Positions 27,125 to 34,887 of a stretch of DNA of 64,000 nucleotides are shown piece by piece. The DNA lies in contig NZ_CP018171.1 of NCBI RefSeq assembly GCF_001889605.1, positions 4,811,501 through 4,875,500 of the forward strand, read 5' to 3'. Origin of the DNA: Aquibium oceanicum. Lineage in GTDB: Bacteria; Pseudomonadota; Alphaproteobacteria; Rhizobiales; Rhizobiaceae. Under the pieces are notes generated by a model. It ran no database searches, was not told the origin of the DNA, and worked only from the letters and a program-made list of their open reading frames with translations. Each line of letters begins with the position of its first letter. Positions within the stretch are counted from its first letter, which is position 1. The position numbers and the translations under genes were made by a program.

Positions 27125-27135
27125 TGCGACGGCTC
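27107..27135 (+). terminator. perfect hairpin spanning the ugpC stop codon
   Basis: GAGCCGTCGCATC (27107-27119) pairs with GATGCGACGGCTC (27123-27135) around a CAT loop. The TGA stop (27122-27124) lies at the loop boundary. No T-run follows on either strand. It sits between convergent genes and may act as a bidirectional 3' end. Confidence 0.6.
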
Positions 27136-27194
27136 GCTGCGGACGCCGGCCGCGATCCGCCCCCGCGAAGACCGGCAGCGGCGCCCGCGAAAGG

Positions 27195-28289
27195 TCAGTA
27201 GCCGGCTTTGATCTTCTCGAACTCGGCGATCATCTTGAGCTTGAGTTCCGGCGGCAGGGGCGACTGGAAGAGCGTCTTGTCGACGAACTTGTCCACGCTC
27301 GCATAGCCCTTCTCCTCCAGCACCGCGGGATCGACGGCGGACATGGACTTGGCGTTGCCGTGACCGTAGCCCCAGTCGTTGACGAGGTACTTGGCGACTT
27401 CCGGATCGGCGTTGACGGCGCTCAGGTAATCATAGGCCTTGTCGAGGCTGCCGGGCGCATCCTTCAGGAGAACGTAGCCGCAGACCCAGGTGGTCACGCC
27501 TTCCTCCGTGTTCTTGTTCATGGCTACCGGCTTGTCGTCGAGCTGGAGCTGGGTCGCCGCGTCGTTCCAGGCCCAGGCGAGATCGACCTCGCCGCCGCCC
27601 ATCGCCTGGACAATCTCGGTGTTGTCGGTCCAGTACATGCGTACGTTCTTGTGTACCTCGCGCAGGAAGTCCGACGCCTGCTGGAACTGCTCGTCCGTCA
27701 TCTGCGTCCAGTCCGTGAGACCGATGGCGAGCGAAGCCAGCGCATAGGCATCGTCGACATTGTCGGGAAGCGAGACGCGGTCCTGGAACTTGGGATCGGC
27801 GAAAGCCTTGAGGCTTCCAACATCCTCGAGCGCGATCTTCTCGGTGTTGTAGGTGAGCGAAGTGTTGCCCCAGTCCCAGGGCATGAACCACGCCTTGCCG
27901 TCTTCGGTCGTGGCGAGATCCTTCATCGACATCAGGCCCGGCAGGAGATCATCCCATCCTTCGATCCGGGACGTGTCGAGCGGCTGCAACAGGCCCGCCT
28001 CGCGCCATTTCGAGACGCTCTGCGAGCATGGATGCGACAGGTCCGCCTTGAAGCCGGAACGCAGTTTCTCGAACGCCTCGTCCTCGTCGCCGAAGAAGGT
28101 GAAGGTCGGCGAATCGCCATACTTTTCGGTGTAGCGCGGATGGAAGGCGGGGTCCTCATAGCCGGACCAGTCGAAGATGACGAGATCGCCGTCGGCGGCG
28201 AGCGCCGGCCCGATCACAGGCAGTGTCAGAAGGCCGGCGAGCGCCAGCGCGGTGGAATGTCCCAGTCGTTCCCTGAAGGTCTTCATCAT
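27195..28289 (-). CDS. PotD-like ABC transporter substrate-binding protein (orphan)
   Basis: A 364-residue periplasmic binding protein of the spermidine/putrescine type. The signal peptide covers residues 1-31 (GPALAA). The mature start GDLVIFDWSGYEDPAFHPRY and the segments AWFMPWDWGNTSLTYNTEK and GEVDLAWAWNDAATQL are family features. MM at 28289 is preceded by GGGAGCATGC. No permease or ATPase accompanies it. It lies 26 bases after a TetR regulator and forms the third gene of a methyltransferase-TetR-binding protein unit. The substrate could be a polyamine or a quaternary amine; the sequence does not settle it. Confidence 0.85.
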   Translation of the reverse strand: MMKTFRERLGHSTALALAGLLTLPVIGPALAADGDLVIFDWSGYEDPAFHPRYTEKYGDSPTFTFFGDEDEAFEKLRSGFKADLSHPCSQSVSKWREAGLLQPLDTSRIEGWDDLLPGLMSMKDLATTEDGKAWFMPWDWGNTSLTYNTEKIALEDVGSLKAFADPKFQDRVSLPDNVDDAYALASLAIGLTDWTQMTDEQFQQASDFLREVHKNVRMYWTDNTEIVQAMGGGEVDLAWAWNDAATQLQLDDKPVAMNKNTEEGVTTWVCGYVLLKDAPGSLDKAYDYLSAVNADPEVAKYLVNDWGYGHGNAKSMSAVDPAVLEEKGYASVDKFVDKTLFQSPLPPELKLKMIAEFEKIKAGY

Positions 28290-28315
28290 GCATGCTCCCA
28301 TTTTTCGTTTGATTT

Positions 28316-29026
28316 TCATGCTGGTTTGATCTTCCCGCCTGCCTCCCTTGCGAAATGCTTCGGGAAGGTGGCCGAGAGCATCTCGGCCGCCGCGGCGAAA
28401 GCGGTTTCGCGGGAAACTTCCTCGGTGCTCATCATCAGGCGCAGCCAGAGCCCTTCCAGCATCGCATTGATGGCGAGCGCCGTCGCGCGCGGTTCGATGG
28501 CGTAGCCGCCCTGGTCGCGAAGCCGCGTGCAGATGTCGACAAGCACGTTCTGATAAGTCTGGTCGCGCGATCCACAGAGCGCCTGATAGGTCGGGCGCGA
28601 CTTCGCCTCGCCCCAGAAGGCGCACCATGCGGCGAGCTTGCGGCGGTTGCACACCGCGCGATCGAAATCGGCCGCGCAGAGCGCCCAGAGCTGGCGCGCC
28701 GGATCCTCGCCGGCCTTGTCGAGCGCCGCGCGCCAGTGCGCCGCATACTCCTCCGACATGAACTGCAGGGTGGCGACGAGCAGCTTTTCCTTGCTCTCGA
28801 AATGGAAGTTTACGATGCCGCGCGACAGGCCGGCGCCGTCGGCGACGTCGGCCAGCGTCGTCTCGGCATAACCGCGCTTCGCGAGCGAATCGATCGTGGC
28901 GTCAATTAGCTGCTGCCTGCGGACTTCCTTCGAGGCCTTGCGTCCCTTCTTCTCGGCATCGGGCCGGCGGTCGCTGACCGTCGTTTCGGACATGATGGCG
29001 TCACTCTGTTTGGGTGCGAGCAGCAT
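28316..29026 (-). CDS. TetR-family repressor, BetI-like
   Basis: A 236-residue regulator. The N-terminal helix-turn-helix is DATIDSLAKRGYAETTLADVADGAGLSRGIVNFHFESKEKLL. The ligand domain resembles BetI (WCAFWGEAKSRPTYQALC ... ALAINAMLEGLWLRLMMS). The ATG at 29026 overlaps the stop of the methyltransferase gene (ATGA) and has GGGAGG upstream; MSET at 28993 is an alternative start. The dyad TTGAACATTCAA at 29908 in the divergent promoter region is the likely operator. BetI proteins sense choline, which fits a methylated-amine theme for this cluster. Confidence 0.88.
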   Translation of the reverse strand: MLLAPKQSDAIMSETTVSDRRPDAEKKGRKASKEVRRQQLIDATIDSLAKRGYAETTLADVADGAGLSRGIVNFHFESKEKLLVATLQFMSEEYAAHWRAALDKAGEDPARQLWALCAADFDRAVCNRRKLAAWCAFWGEAKSRPTYQALCGSRDQTYQNVLVDICTRLRDQGGYAIEPRATALAINAMLEGLWLRLMMSTEEVSRETAFAAAAEMLSATFPKHFAREAGGKIKPA

Positions 29027-29817
29027 CAGCCCGGCTTCCTCCCTCTCAGATGAGTGGGACGGTGCTCGCCGCTGTCAAGCACCTTCTGCATCGCTTCCCA
29101 TGTGTGGATGTTCTTGTCGACATAGGCTTCGCCGACGGCCGCCGCTGCTCTTTCGTAGAGCGGACCCTTCAGTTTCTCGAGCTCGGCGCGGGCGACATCG
29201 CGGTACCACGGATTGCGGTCGACCGTGGTGACGGCGACGAACCCCGCCTTCTCCATCGCCGCGCGGTAGCGTTTGGGAGAGGCCATGGCGAAGCTCAATC
29301 CCTCCGCCGCGACATAGGCCTTCATGTCCTCGGACGGCTCTCCGTCATGGGAGATCATCCAGTCGCTCGCAGCGAATTCACCGCCCGGCCTGAGGATGCG
29401 GAAAATGTCCGCGAACAGCGCGTCCTTGTCCGGCACGTGCAGGAGAGCATCCTTGGAAAAGACGACGTCGAAGCTGGCGTCGCGAAAGCGCAGCCGGCCG
29501 GGCGGGGCCTGGATGAAGTCCACCCGACCCGAAAGGCCGCGCCGCCAGGCGCGGTCGCGCGCCGTCACGATCACCGGCTCCTCCACGTCGAAGCCGGTGG
29601 CGTGCGCCGCGTCGTGGCGCTCCACCAGATGCATGGTGATGCCTCCGGCCCCGCAGCCGATGTCGAGCACAGTCTTGCCCATTAGAGACATGCCGGTGAG
29701 CACCCGGTCGACCTCTTCGGGACCGCCCGGCGACAGATAGCCTTCGCCCCACAGCGCCTCGAGGAAGCGGATGGCGGCATCGTCGTATTCGGGCTCGCTC
29801 ACCAGCGGTTCATCCAT
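29026..29817 (-). CDS. SAM-dependent methyltransferase, phosphoethanolamine methyltransferase-like
   Basis: A 263-residue class I methyltransferase. Motif I is [16 protein letters not shown], the acidic residue ending strand 2 is in GFDVEEP, and motif IV is [16 protein letters not shown]. The last motif and the [11 protein letters not shown] segment recall phosphoethanolamine or sarcosine/dimethylglycine N-methyltransferases. The ATG at 29817 is chosen because GGGAATAGGAG precedes it. It is the first gene of the minus-strand unit with the BetI-like repressor and is divergent from two FAD oxidoreductases. The true substrate is unproven. Confidence 0.82.
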   Translation of the reverse strand: MDEPLVSEPEYDDAAIRFLEALWGEGYLSPGGPEEVDRVLTGMSLMGKTVLDIGCGAGGITMHLVERHDAAHATGFDVEEPVIVTARDRAWRRGLSGRVDFIQAPPGRLRFRDASFDVVFSKDALLHVPDKDALFADIFRILRPGGEFAASDWMISHDGEPSEDMKAYVAAEGLSFAMASPKRYRAAMEKAGFVAVTTVDRNPWYRDVARAELEKLKGPLYERAAAAVGEAYVDKNIHTWEAMQKVLDSGEHRPTHLRGRKPG

Positions 29818-29907
29818 ACTCCTATTCCCGGTCTCCGATCTCGTGCGACAAGGATGAAAAACTACCGCAAAGCCTAGCGCACCATGAGGAAAACGCAACC
29901 TCGTTTG

Positions 29908-29919
29908 TTGAACATTCAA
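29908..29919. promoter_or_regulatory. dyad, probable operator of the BetI-like repressor
   Basis: TTGAACATTCAA is a perfect palindrome with two central bases. It lies between the divergent methyltransferase and FAD oxidoreductase genes. It resembles the TTGAACGTTCAA-like sites known for BetI repressors (from memory) and could control both directions. Confidence 0.6.
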
Positions 29920-29993
29920 TCAAAATGGCTGGACAGGCGCGGATCGCTCATGCCAGATTTGCGCCGAGAGAGCAGGTTTCGTCAGGCAGACGC

Positions 29994-31613
29994 ATGAAGG
30001 AATGGGACGCCATCGTCGTCGGTGCGGGGCATAACGGCCTCGTCAACGCGTGCTATCTGCAGCGCGCCGGTCTCGACGTGCTGGTGGTCGAAAAGAACGA
30101 CTGGATCGGCGGCGCCGCGGTCAGCCGTTCGCTGACACCGGGCTTCACCTATTCGAACTGCTCTTATGTCTGCTCGCTGTTCCGGCCCGAGATCATGCGC
30201 GACCTGGAACTGCCGCGGCACGGGCTGCAGGTCATCGCCTACGAGGGCGGCGCGGTGTTCACGCGCGACGGCGACTATCTCGCCAACTACCGCGACCACG
30301 ACGCGCACCGGCGCGAGTTCGCCCGCTTCTCCCCACGCGACGCCGAGGCCTACGACCGCTATTCACGCGACGTGACGCGCCAGTGCCGCTTCATCCAGCC
30401 GCTGCTCATGCGCACCGCGCCCGACCCCACCTCGCTCCGGCCGCGCGACCTCGGCGAACTCCTGTATCTCGGCCGGAAGTTCGCGGGGCTAGGCGCCGAC
30501 GAGATGGCGCGGACGCTACGGTTCTGGACCATGTCGATCGCCGACTTCCTCGACGAGTATTTCGAGACCGACGTCATCAAGGCGTATTTCGCCCTCTCGG
30601 GCATCATCGGCACCGCGCTCGGGCCGATGTCGCCCGGCACCGCCTACATCCTGCTGCACCACTACATGGGTGAGGTCGACGGCTCGGTCGGCGCATGGGG
30701 TTTCGCGCGCGGCGGCATGGGCGCGGTGAGCAACGCGCTCGCCGCCTCCTTCCAGGCGTCCGGGGGAACGATCCGCACCGGCGTGGAAGTCGCTAGCATC
30801 CTCGTGCGAGACGGCAAGGCGCAAGGCGTGGTCCTGGCCGGCGGCGAGGAAATCCGTGCGAAAATGGTGGTATCGAACGCCGACGTGAAGCGGACTTTCC
30901 TGACCCTGGTCGAGGAACGCGACCTGCCCGAAACCTTCCTGCGCCAGGTGAAGAACTTCAAGATCCGGGGCTCGTCGGGCAAGGTCAACATCGCTCTGGA
31001 CACGATGCCGGAGTTTCCCGCCCTGCCCAAGGATTCGCCCTGCATGCAGGCCGACCTGCACTTCACTGATTCGATCGAGCGGATGGAGCGCGCCTACGAC
31101 GACTGGAAGGACGGGCGCTGGTCGGCCGACCCGTTCCTCGACGTCGTCATTCCGACCACGCTCGACCCGACGATGGCGCCGCCGGGAAAACACTTCATGT
31201 CCTGCTTCGTGCAGTACTGTCCGCCGAAGGTGGAGGGCCGCGACTGGACGGACGCCGACCGCGACGCCTTCGGCGAGACTGTGATCTCGCAGATCGCGGA
31301 ATATTCGCCGGGCTTCCGCGACCGCATCGTGCACATGGAGGTGCGCACACCGCGAGAACTCGAGGCGGAGGTGGGGCTGACCGAGGGCAACATCTTCCAG
31401 GGCGAACTGACCTTCGACCAGTTGCTGTTCAACCGCCCGGTACCGGGATACGCGCAGTACCGCTCGCCGATCGGCGGGCTCTATATGTGCGGCTCGTCGA
31501 CCCATCCCGGCGGCGGCGTCATGGGCGCGCCCGGGCGCAACGCCGCGGCCGAGATCCTGCGCGATTTGAAGCGCGGCGCCAAGCACATGAGCCCGGCCCA
31601 TGACGTCATCTGA
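29994..31613 (+). CDS. FAD-dependent oxidoreductase, phytoene-desaturase-like
   Basis: A 539-residue flavoprotein. The Rossmann motif is AIVVGAGHNGLVNACYLQRAGLDVLVVEKNDWIGGAA, and the C-terminal FAD motif is GLYMCGSSTHPGGGVMGAPGRNAAAEIL. It belongs to the phytoene-dehydrogenase-related (PYROXD2-like) branch, whose bacterial substrates are mostly unknown. The ATG at 29994 is preferred; an earlier ATG at 29925 would add a poorly conserved, basic N-terminus and run through the dyad region. It overlaps the next gene by 14 bases. Carotenoid genes are absent, so a carotenoid role is unlikely. Confidence 0.85.
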   Translation: MKEWDAIVVGAGHNGLVNACYLQRAGLDVLVVEKNDWIGGAAVSRSLTPGFTYSNCSYVCSLFRPEIMRDLELPRHGLQVIAYEGGAVFTRDGDYLANYRDHDAHRREFARFSPRDAEAYDRYSRDVTRQCRFIQPLLMRTAPDPTSLRPRDLGELLYLGRKFAGLGADEMARTLRFWTMSIADFLDEYFETDVIKAYFALSGIIGTALGPMSPGTAYILLHHYMGEVDGSVGAWGFARGGMGAVSNALAASFQASGGTIRTGVEVASILVRDGKAQGVVLAGGEEIRAKMVVSNADVKRTFLTLVEERDLPETFLRQVKNFKIRGSSGKVNIALDTMPEFPALPKDSPCMQADLHFTDSIERMERAYDDWKDGRWSADPFLDVVIPTTLDPTMAPPGKHFMSCFVQYCPPKVEGRDWTDADRDAFGETVISQIAEYSPGFRDRIVHMEVRTPRELEAEVGLTEGNIFQGELTFDQLLFNRPVPGYAQYRSPIGGLYMCGSSTHPGGGVMGAPGRNAAAEILRDLKRGAKHMSPAHDVI

Positions 31614-33183
31614 GGCGACGAAGTGGGACACGATCGTCATCGGCGGCGGCCATAACGGCCTCGCCTGCGCCGCGGCACTCGGCCGCAGCGGCCGCAAGGT
31701 GCTGGTTCTGGAGGCGGCGGACGCACCGGGAGGCGGCGCCTGCACGCACGAATTCGCGCCCGGCTTCCGCGTCTCCGGGCTGGCGCATATCGTCAACCGG
31801 CTGCACCCGGAAATGGTGAAGGGTCTCGACCTAGCCCGGCACGGTCTCGCTTTCGAGAGCGGCCCCGGCGCGTCGTCAACGGCACTTTCGCCGGACGGCA
31901 ATCCGCTGACGCTTTCCGGCGCCTATGGCGAGACGCTGGAGGGCGCGGTGGACGGCACGGAAAAGGCGGCATGGTCCGAACTGCGGGCGCTGCTCTTCCG
32001 CCAGGCCAGAATCCTGAAGCCGTTTTTGTCGCGCCGCCCGCCGGATCTCGCCTCCATGAACCTGTCGCAGGCGTCCGCGCTCGGCTCCGCCGCGCTGTCG
32101 CTGCGCCGTCTCGGCAAGGAGGACATGCGCGAGTTCCTGCGCATGATGCTGATGAACGTCGCGGACGTTCTCGACGAACACCTCGCCGACGACCGGTTGA
32201 AGGGACTGGTCGCCTTCGACGCGACGCTCGGCGCGCATCTGGGGCCACGTTCGCCGACCTCACTGCTCGGACTCTATTACCGACTGGCAGGGGAGACGGG
32301 AGGTGTCCCCGGCGCACAAGCGATGCCGAAGGGCGGGATGGGCGCGGTTGTCGCGGCGATCGCCAGCGCGGCGGGTGCCGCGGGCTGCACCGTGCGCTGC
32401 GGCGCCGACGTGCGGCGGATCATCGTCGAGAACCATCGGGCAGCAGGCGTGATCCTCGAAGACGGCGAGGAGATCCGCGCCCGCACGGTGGTTTCTGCCA
32501 TCAATCCGCGTACGACGTTCATCGATCTCGTCGGCGCGCGCCATGTCGGCACCGGCTTCGTGCGCGCGCTTAACAACGTCCGGATGAAGGGGGACGCGGC
32601 CAAGCTGCATCTGGCGCTGGACCGGCCGCCCAAGATTGCCGGCGTGAGCCCGGAGGCGATGCGCGGGCGACTGGTGATCGCGCCGTCGGTCGACCACGTC
32701 GAACGCGCCTTCAATCCGTGCAAGTATGGTGAATTCTCGCCCGAGCCGGTGATGGAGATCACCCTGCCGAGCCTGACCGACGCCTCGCTCGCGCCAAGCG
32801 GCGCCTGCGTGCTTTCGGCGGTGGTGCAGTATGCGCCGTATGCCTTGAAGGAGGGGTGGGAAACGGGCAAGCCGAAGTTCCAGGCGGCGATCCTCGATGT
32901 GCTGGAGCGATACTCGCCCGGCATTGGCAAGACCGTTCGCCACGCCGAACTCCTGACCCCGGCCGACATCGAGGCGCGGTTCCGCATGCCGGGCGGGCAC
33001 TGGCACCACGGCGAGTTGCAGGTCGACCAGATGCTGATGAACCGGCCGGTGCACGGCGCCGACGGCTACGACACGCCGCTGGAGGGGCTGTTCCTTGCCG
33101 GCGCTGGCTCACATCCGGGCGGCGGCATCTCCGGCGCGCCGGGATGGAACGCGGCCAAGCGTATCATCGAGATGCGGGTGTGA
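31600..33183 (+). CDS. second FAD-dependent oxidoreductase, phytoene-desaturase-like
   Basis: A 527-residue paralogue of the preceding protein. It has TIVIGGGHNGLACAAALGRSGRKVLVLEAADAPGGGA at the N-terminus and GLFLAGAGSHPGGGISGAPGWNAAKRI at the C-terminus. The tandem, overlapping arrangement suggests that the two act on the same or successive substrates, or as a heteromer (inference). It is followed by a very small frame and a GcvT-fold gene. Confidence 0.85.
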   Translation: MTSSEATKWDTIVIGGGHNGLACAAALGRSGRKVLVLEAADAPGGGACTHEFAPGFRVSGLAHIVNRLHPEMVKGLDLARHGLAFESGPGASSTALSPDGNPLTLSGAYGETLEGAVDGTEKAAWSELRALLFRQARILKPFLSRRPPDLASMNLSQASALGSAALSLRRLGKEDMREFLRMMLMNVADVLDEHLADDRLKGLVAFDATLGAHLGPRSPTSLLGLYYRLAGETGGVPGAQAMPKGGMGAVVAAIASAAGAAGCTVRCGADVRRIIVENHRAAGVILEDGEEIRARTVVSAINPRTTFIDLVGARHVGTGFVRALNNVRMKGDAAKLHLALDRPPKIAGVSPEAMRGRLVIAPSVDHVERAFNPCKYGEFSPEPVMEITLPSLTDASLAPSGACVLSAVVQYAPYALKEGWETGKPKFQAAILDVLERYSPGIGKTVRHAELLTPADIEARFRMPGGHWHHGELQVDQMLMNRPVHGADGYDTPLEGLFLAGAGSHPGGGISGAPGWNAAKRIIEMRV

Positions 33184-33185
33184 AG

Positions 33186-33284
33186 ATGACCGTCGGTTGC
33201 GTCAGCTTTCCTGTATTTGCCTATGCCATCGCGTCGCGCTCGGTCGCCTTCGCCGGCACGAAGCAGAAAGGCGCGGCGGCATGA
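33186..33284 (+). CDS. possible 32-residue coupled peptide
   Basis: The ATG at 33186 lies 2 bases after the previous stop. The frame (MTVGCVSFPVFAYAIASRS...) ends in an ATGA overlap with the next gene. It fills a gap that would otherwise be untranslated and could serve translational coupling. There is no family support, and it may be an artefact of the short gap. Confidence 0.3.
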   Translation: MTVGCVSFPVFAYAIASRSVAFAGTKQKGAAA

Positions 33285-34513
33285 TCGCGATCGAAGAAAG
33301 CGCCACCGCGGCCCGCATCGCACGCCAGGATCACTGGCGGACCTTGCGCCGCGAGACGCCGTTCCACCCGCGGCTGGCCGCACTCGCCCACACCAACGAC
33401 TGGTACAACTGGGCCGGCTGCAAGGCGCCGCACTCGCTGTGGGACGAGGAGCTCGAATACTTCGCCATCCGCAGCCAATCGGCGCTGTTCGACATCTCGC
33501 CGATGGTCAAGTACCGCATCGAAGGACCGGAGGCCGAGGCCTGCCTGGAACGGGTGATGGTGCGGAACGTGGGCAAGCTCAAGCCCGGCCGCGTGCATTA
33601 CACCTGCTGGTGCGACGACGAGGGGCACGTGCTCGATGACGGCACGCTGTTCCGCCTCTCCGAAACGCGGTTCCGGCTCTGCTGCCAGGAGCGGCACCTG
33701 CCCTGGTTGCTCGACAGCGCGGCCGGCTTCGACGTCACGGTCGCGGATGAGACGGACGAGGTCGCCGGGCTGGCGCTGCAAGGTCCGACCTCCTGTGCCC
33801 TGCTGCGCGACGCCGGCTTCGAAGGCATCGAGCGGTTGAAGGCGTTCGACATCGCCGAGTTCGCGCATGAGGGCGGCGCGGTGACGATCTCGCGGACCGG
33901 CTTCACCGGCGATCTCGGCTACGAGCTCTTCGTGGATGCCGCAGCGGCGCTTTCTCTGTGGGACCGCCTGTGGGAAGCCGGGCGGCTGCGCGGTCTGCGC
34001 GCCATCGGCTACGCTGCACTGAACCGGGCGCGGATCGAGGCAGGTTTCATCGTCGCCAATGCCGACTTCGTGACTGCCGAGCACGCGGTGCGCCAGGATC
34101 GCGTGCGCATGCCCGACGAGATCGGACTCGGGTGGATGGTGGACGCGGAAAAGCCCTTCTTCAACGGCCGGCGCGCCATTCTCGATGCGCGGCGGAAGGG
34201 TACGCTGAAGCACATCCTGCTGGGGCTGGAGGTCGAGGGCAACGTGCCGGCCGAGCACGCGATCGTCTATCACGGGAAGAAGAAGGAGGCGGGGCTCGTC
34301 TCGGCCGCGATCTGGTCACCGCTCGCCAAGCGCAACATCGCCATCGCCAGCCTGACGCGCCCATACGGCGACACTCGCAACGACGATCTCTGGGTAGAGA
34401 TCTATGCCATGCGCGAGCAGCAATACATCAAGATGATGAAGCGGGCGAAGGTGGTGCCGCGCCCGTTCTTCAAGCTCGACCGGCGCACGGCCACACCGCC
34501 CGCGGATTTCTGA
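33281..34513 (+). CDS. GcvT-fold aminomethyltransferase / demethylase family protein
   Basis: A 410-residue protein with the glycine-cleavage T-protein fold. Features are SQSALFDISPMVKYRIEGPEAEACLERV, the tetrahydrofolate-domain motif TGFTGDLGYELFV and the C-terminal barrel around ILLGLEVEGNVPAEHAIVYH. It lacks the rest of the glycine cleavage system nearby. Relatives such as DmdA, LigM/DesA and dimethylglycine or sarcosine demethylases move one-carbon groups onto folate. With FAD oxidoreductases and a methyltransferase next to it, demethylation of a methylated amine or aryl/sulphonio compound is plausible but not proven. Confidence 0.85.
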   Translation: MIAIEESATAARIARQDHWRTLRRETPFHPRLAALAHTNDWYNWAGCKAPHSLWDEELEYFAIRSQSALFDISPMVKYRIEGPEAEACLERVMVRNVGKLKPGRVHYTCWCDDEGHVLDDGTLFRLSETRFRLCCQERHLPWLLDSAAGFDVTVADETDEVAGLALQGPTSCALLRDAGFEGIERLKAFDIAEFAHEGGAVTISRTGFTGDLGYELFVDAAAALSLWDRLWEAGRLRGLRAIGYAALNRARIEAGFIVANADFVTAEHAVRQDRVRMPDEIGLGWMVDAEKPFFNGRRAILDARRKGTLKHILLGLEVEGNVPAEHAIVYHGKKKEAGLVSAAIWSPLAKRNIAIASLTRPYGDTRNDDLWVEIYAMREQQYIKMMKRAKVVPRPFFKLDRRTATPPADF

Positions 34514-34514
34514 G

Positions 34515-34769
34515 ATGCCCAACGAAGCCGACGCCGCGCGCGAGGACGCGGAGAACTGGGACCTGATCCGGACGCCGCTCGGCGAGCCGTGGTCCGGCCG
34601 CACGCGCTATGCGGCCGCCATGTACTTCTACAAGAAGGGCGACATGAACGCCGAGACGCTGGAAGTCTATCGCCTCTCCTCGCGGCTGGACCATCAGGAC
34701 CCGCTGTCGATCATAAGGGATCGGGGGGTCGGGAAGGCTTGGTTGGAGCGAGTAGGGAGTAGGGAGTAG
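34515..34769 (+). CDS. small uncharacterised protein ending in a tandem repeat
   Basis: An 84-residue frame starts one base after the GcvT-fold gene (TGAGATG). The first 65 residues (RTPLGEPWSGRTRYAAAMYFYKKGDMNAETLEVYRLSSRLDHQDPL) look like a real protein. The last part runs into the GAGTAGG repeat, where the stop TAG is supplied by the repeat itself, so the original C-terminus may have been replaced. No family is recognised. It is co-transcribed with the FAD and GcvT genes. Confidence 0.65.
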   Translation: MPNEADAAREDAENWDLIRTPLGEPWSGRTRYAAAMYFYKKGDMNAETLEVYRLSSRLDHQDPLSIIRDRGVGKAWLERVGSRE

Positions 34770-34886
34770 GGAGTAGGGAGTAGGGAGTAGGCAAAAGTCT
34801 TTGGGCTCGAAGCAAGCTGCAAGGATGGATTCTTGCTGCCCGCGATAGGATCGCTCCGTCCCTACTCCCTACTCCCTACTCGCTCC
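34745..34886. repeat. GAGTAGG tandem repeat with inverted copy
   Basis: Six GAGTAGG units occupy 34750-34791. Three units of the complement CCTACTC occupy 34861-34881. Both ends carry GAGC-type flanks (GGAGCGAGTAGGG on the left, CCTACTCGCTCC on the right), so about 27 bases can pair across a loop of some 90 bases. On the plus strand, GGG runs spaced by AGTA fit a G-quadruplex pattern. The structure lies between convergent genes and may end transcription for both. Confidence 0.85.
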
Positions 34887-34887
34887 C

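Noticed and set aside
34745-34886. CRISPR-like array
   Set aside because: The units are 7 bases long, directly adjacent and without spacers; no cas genes are present.
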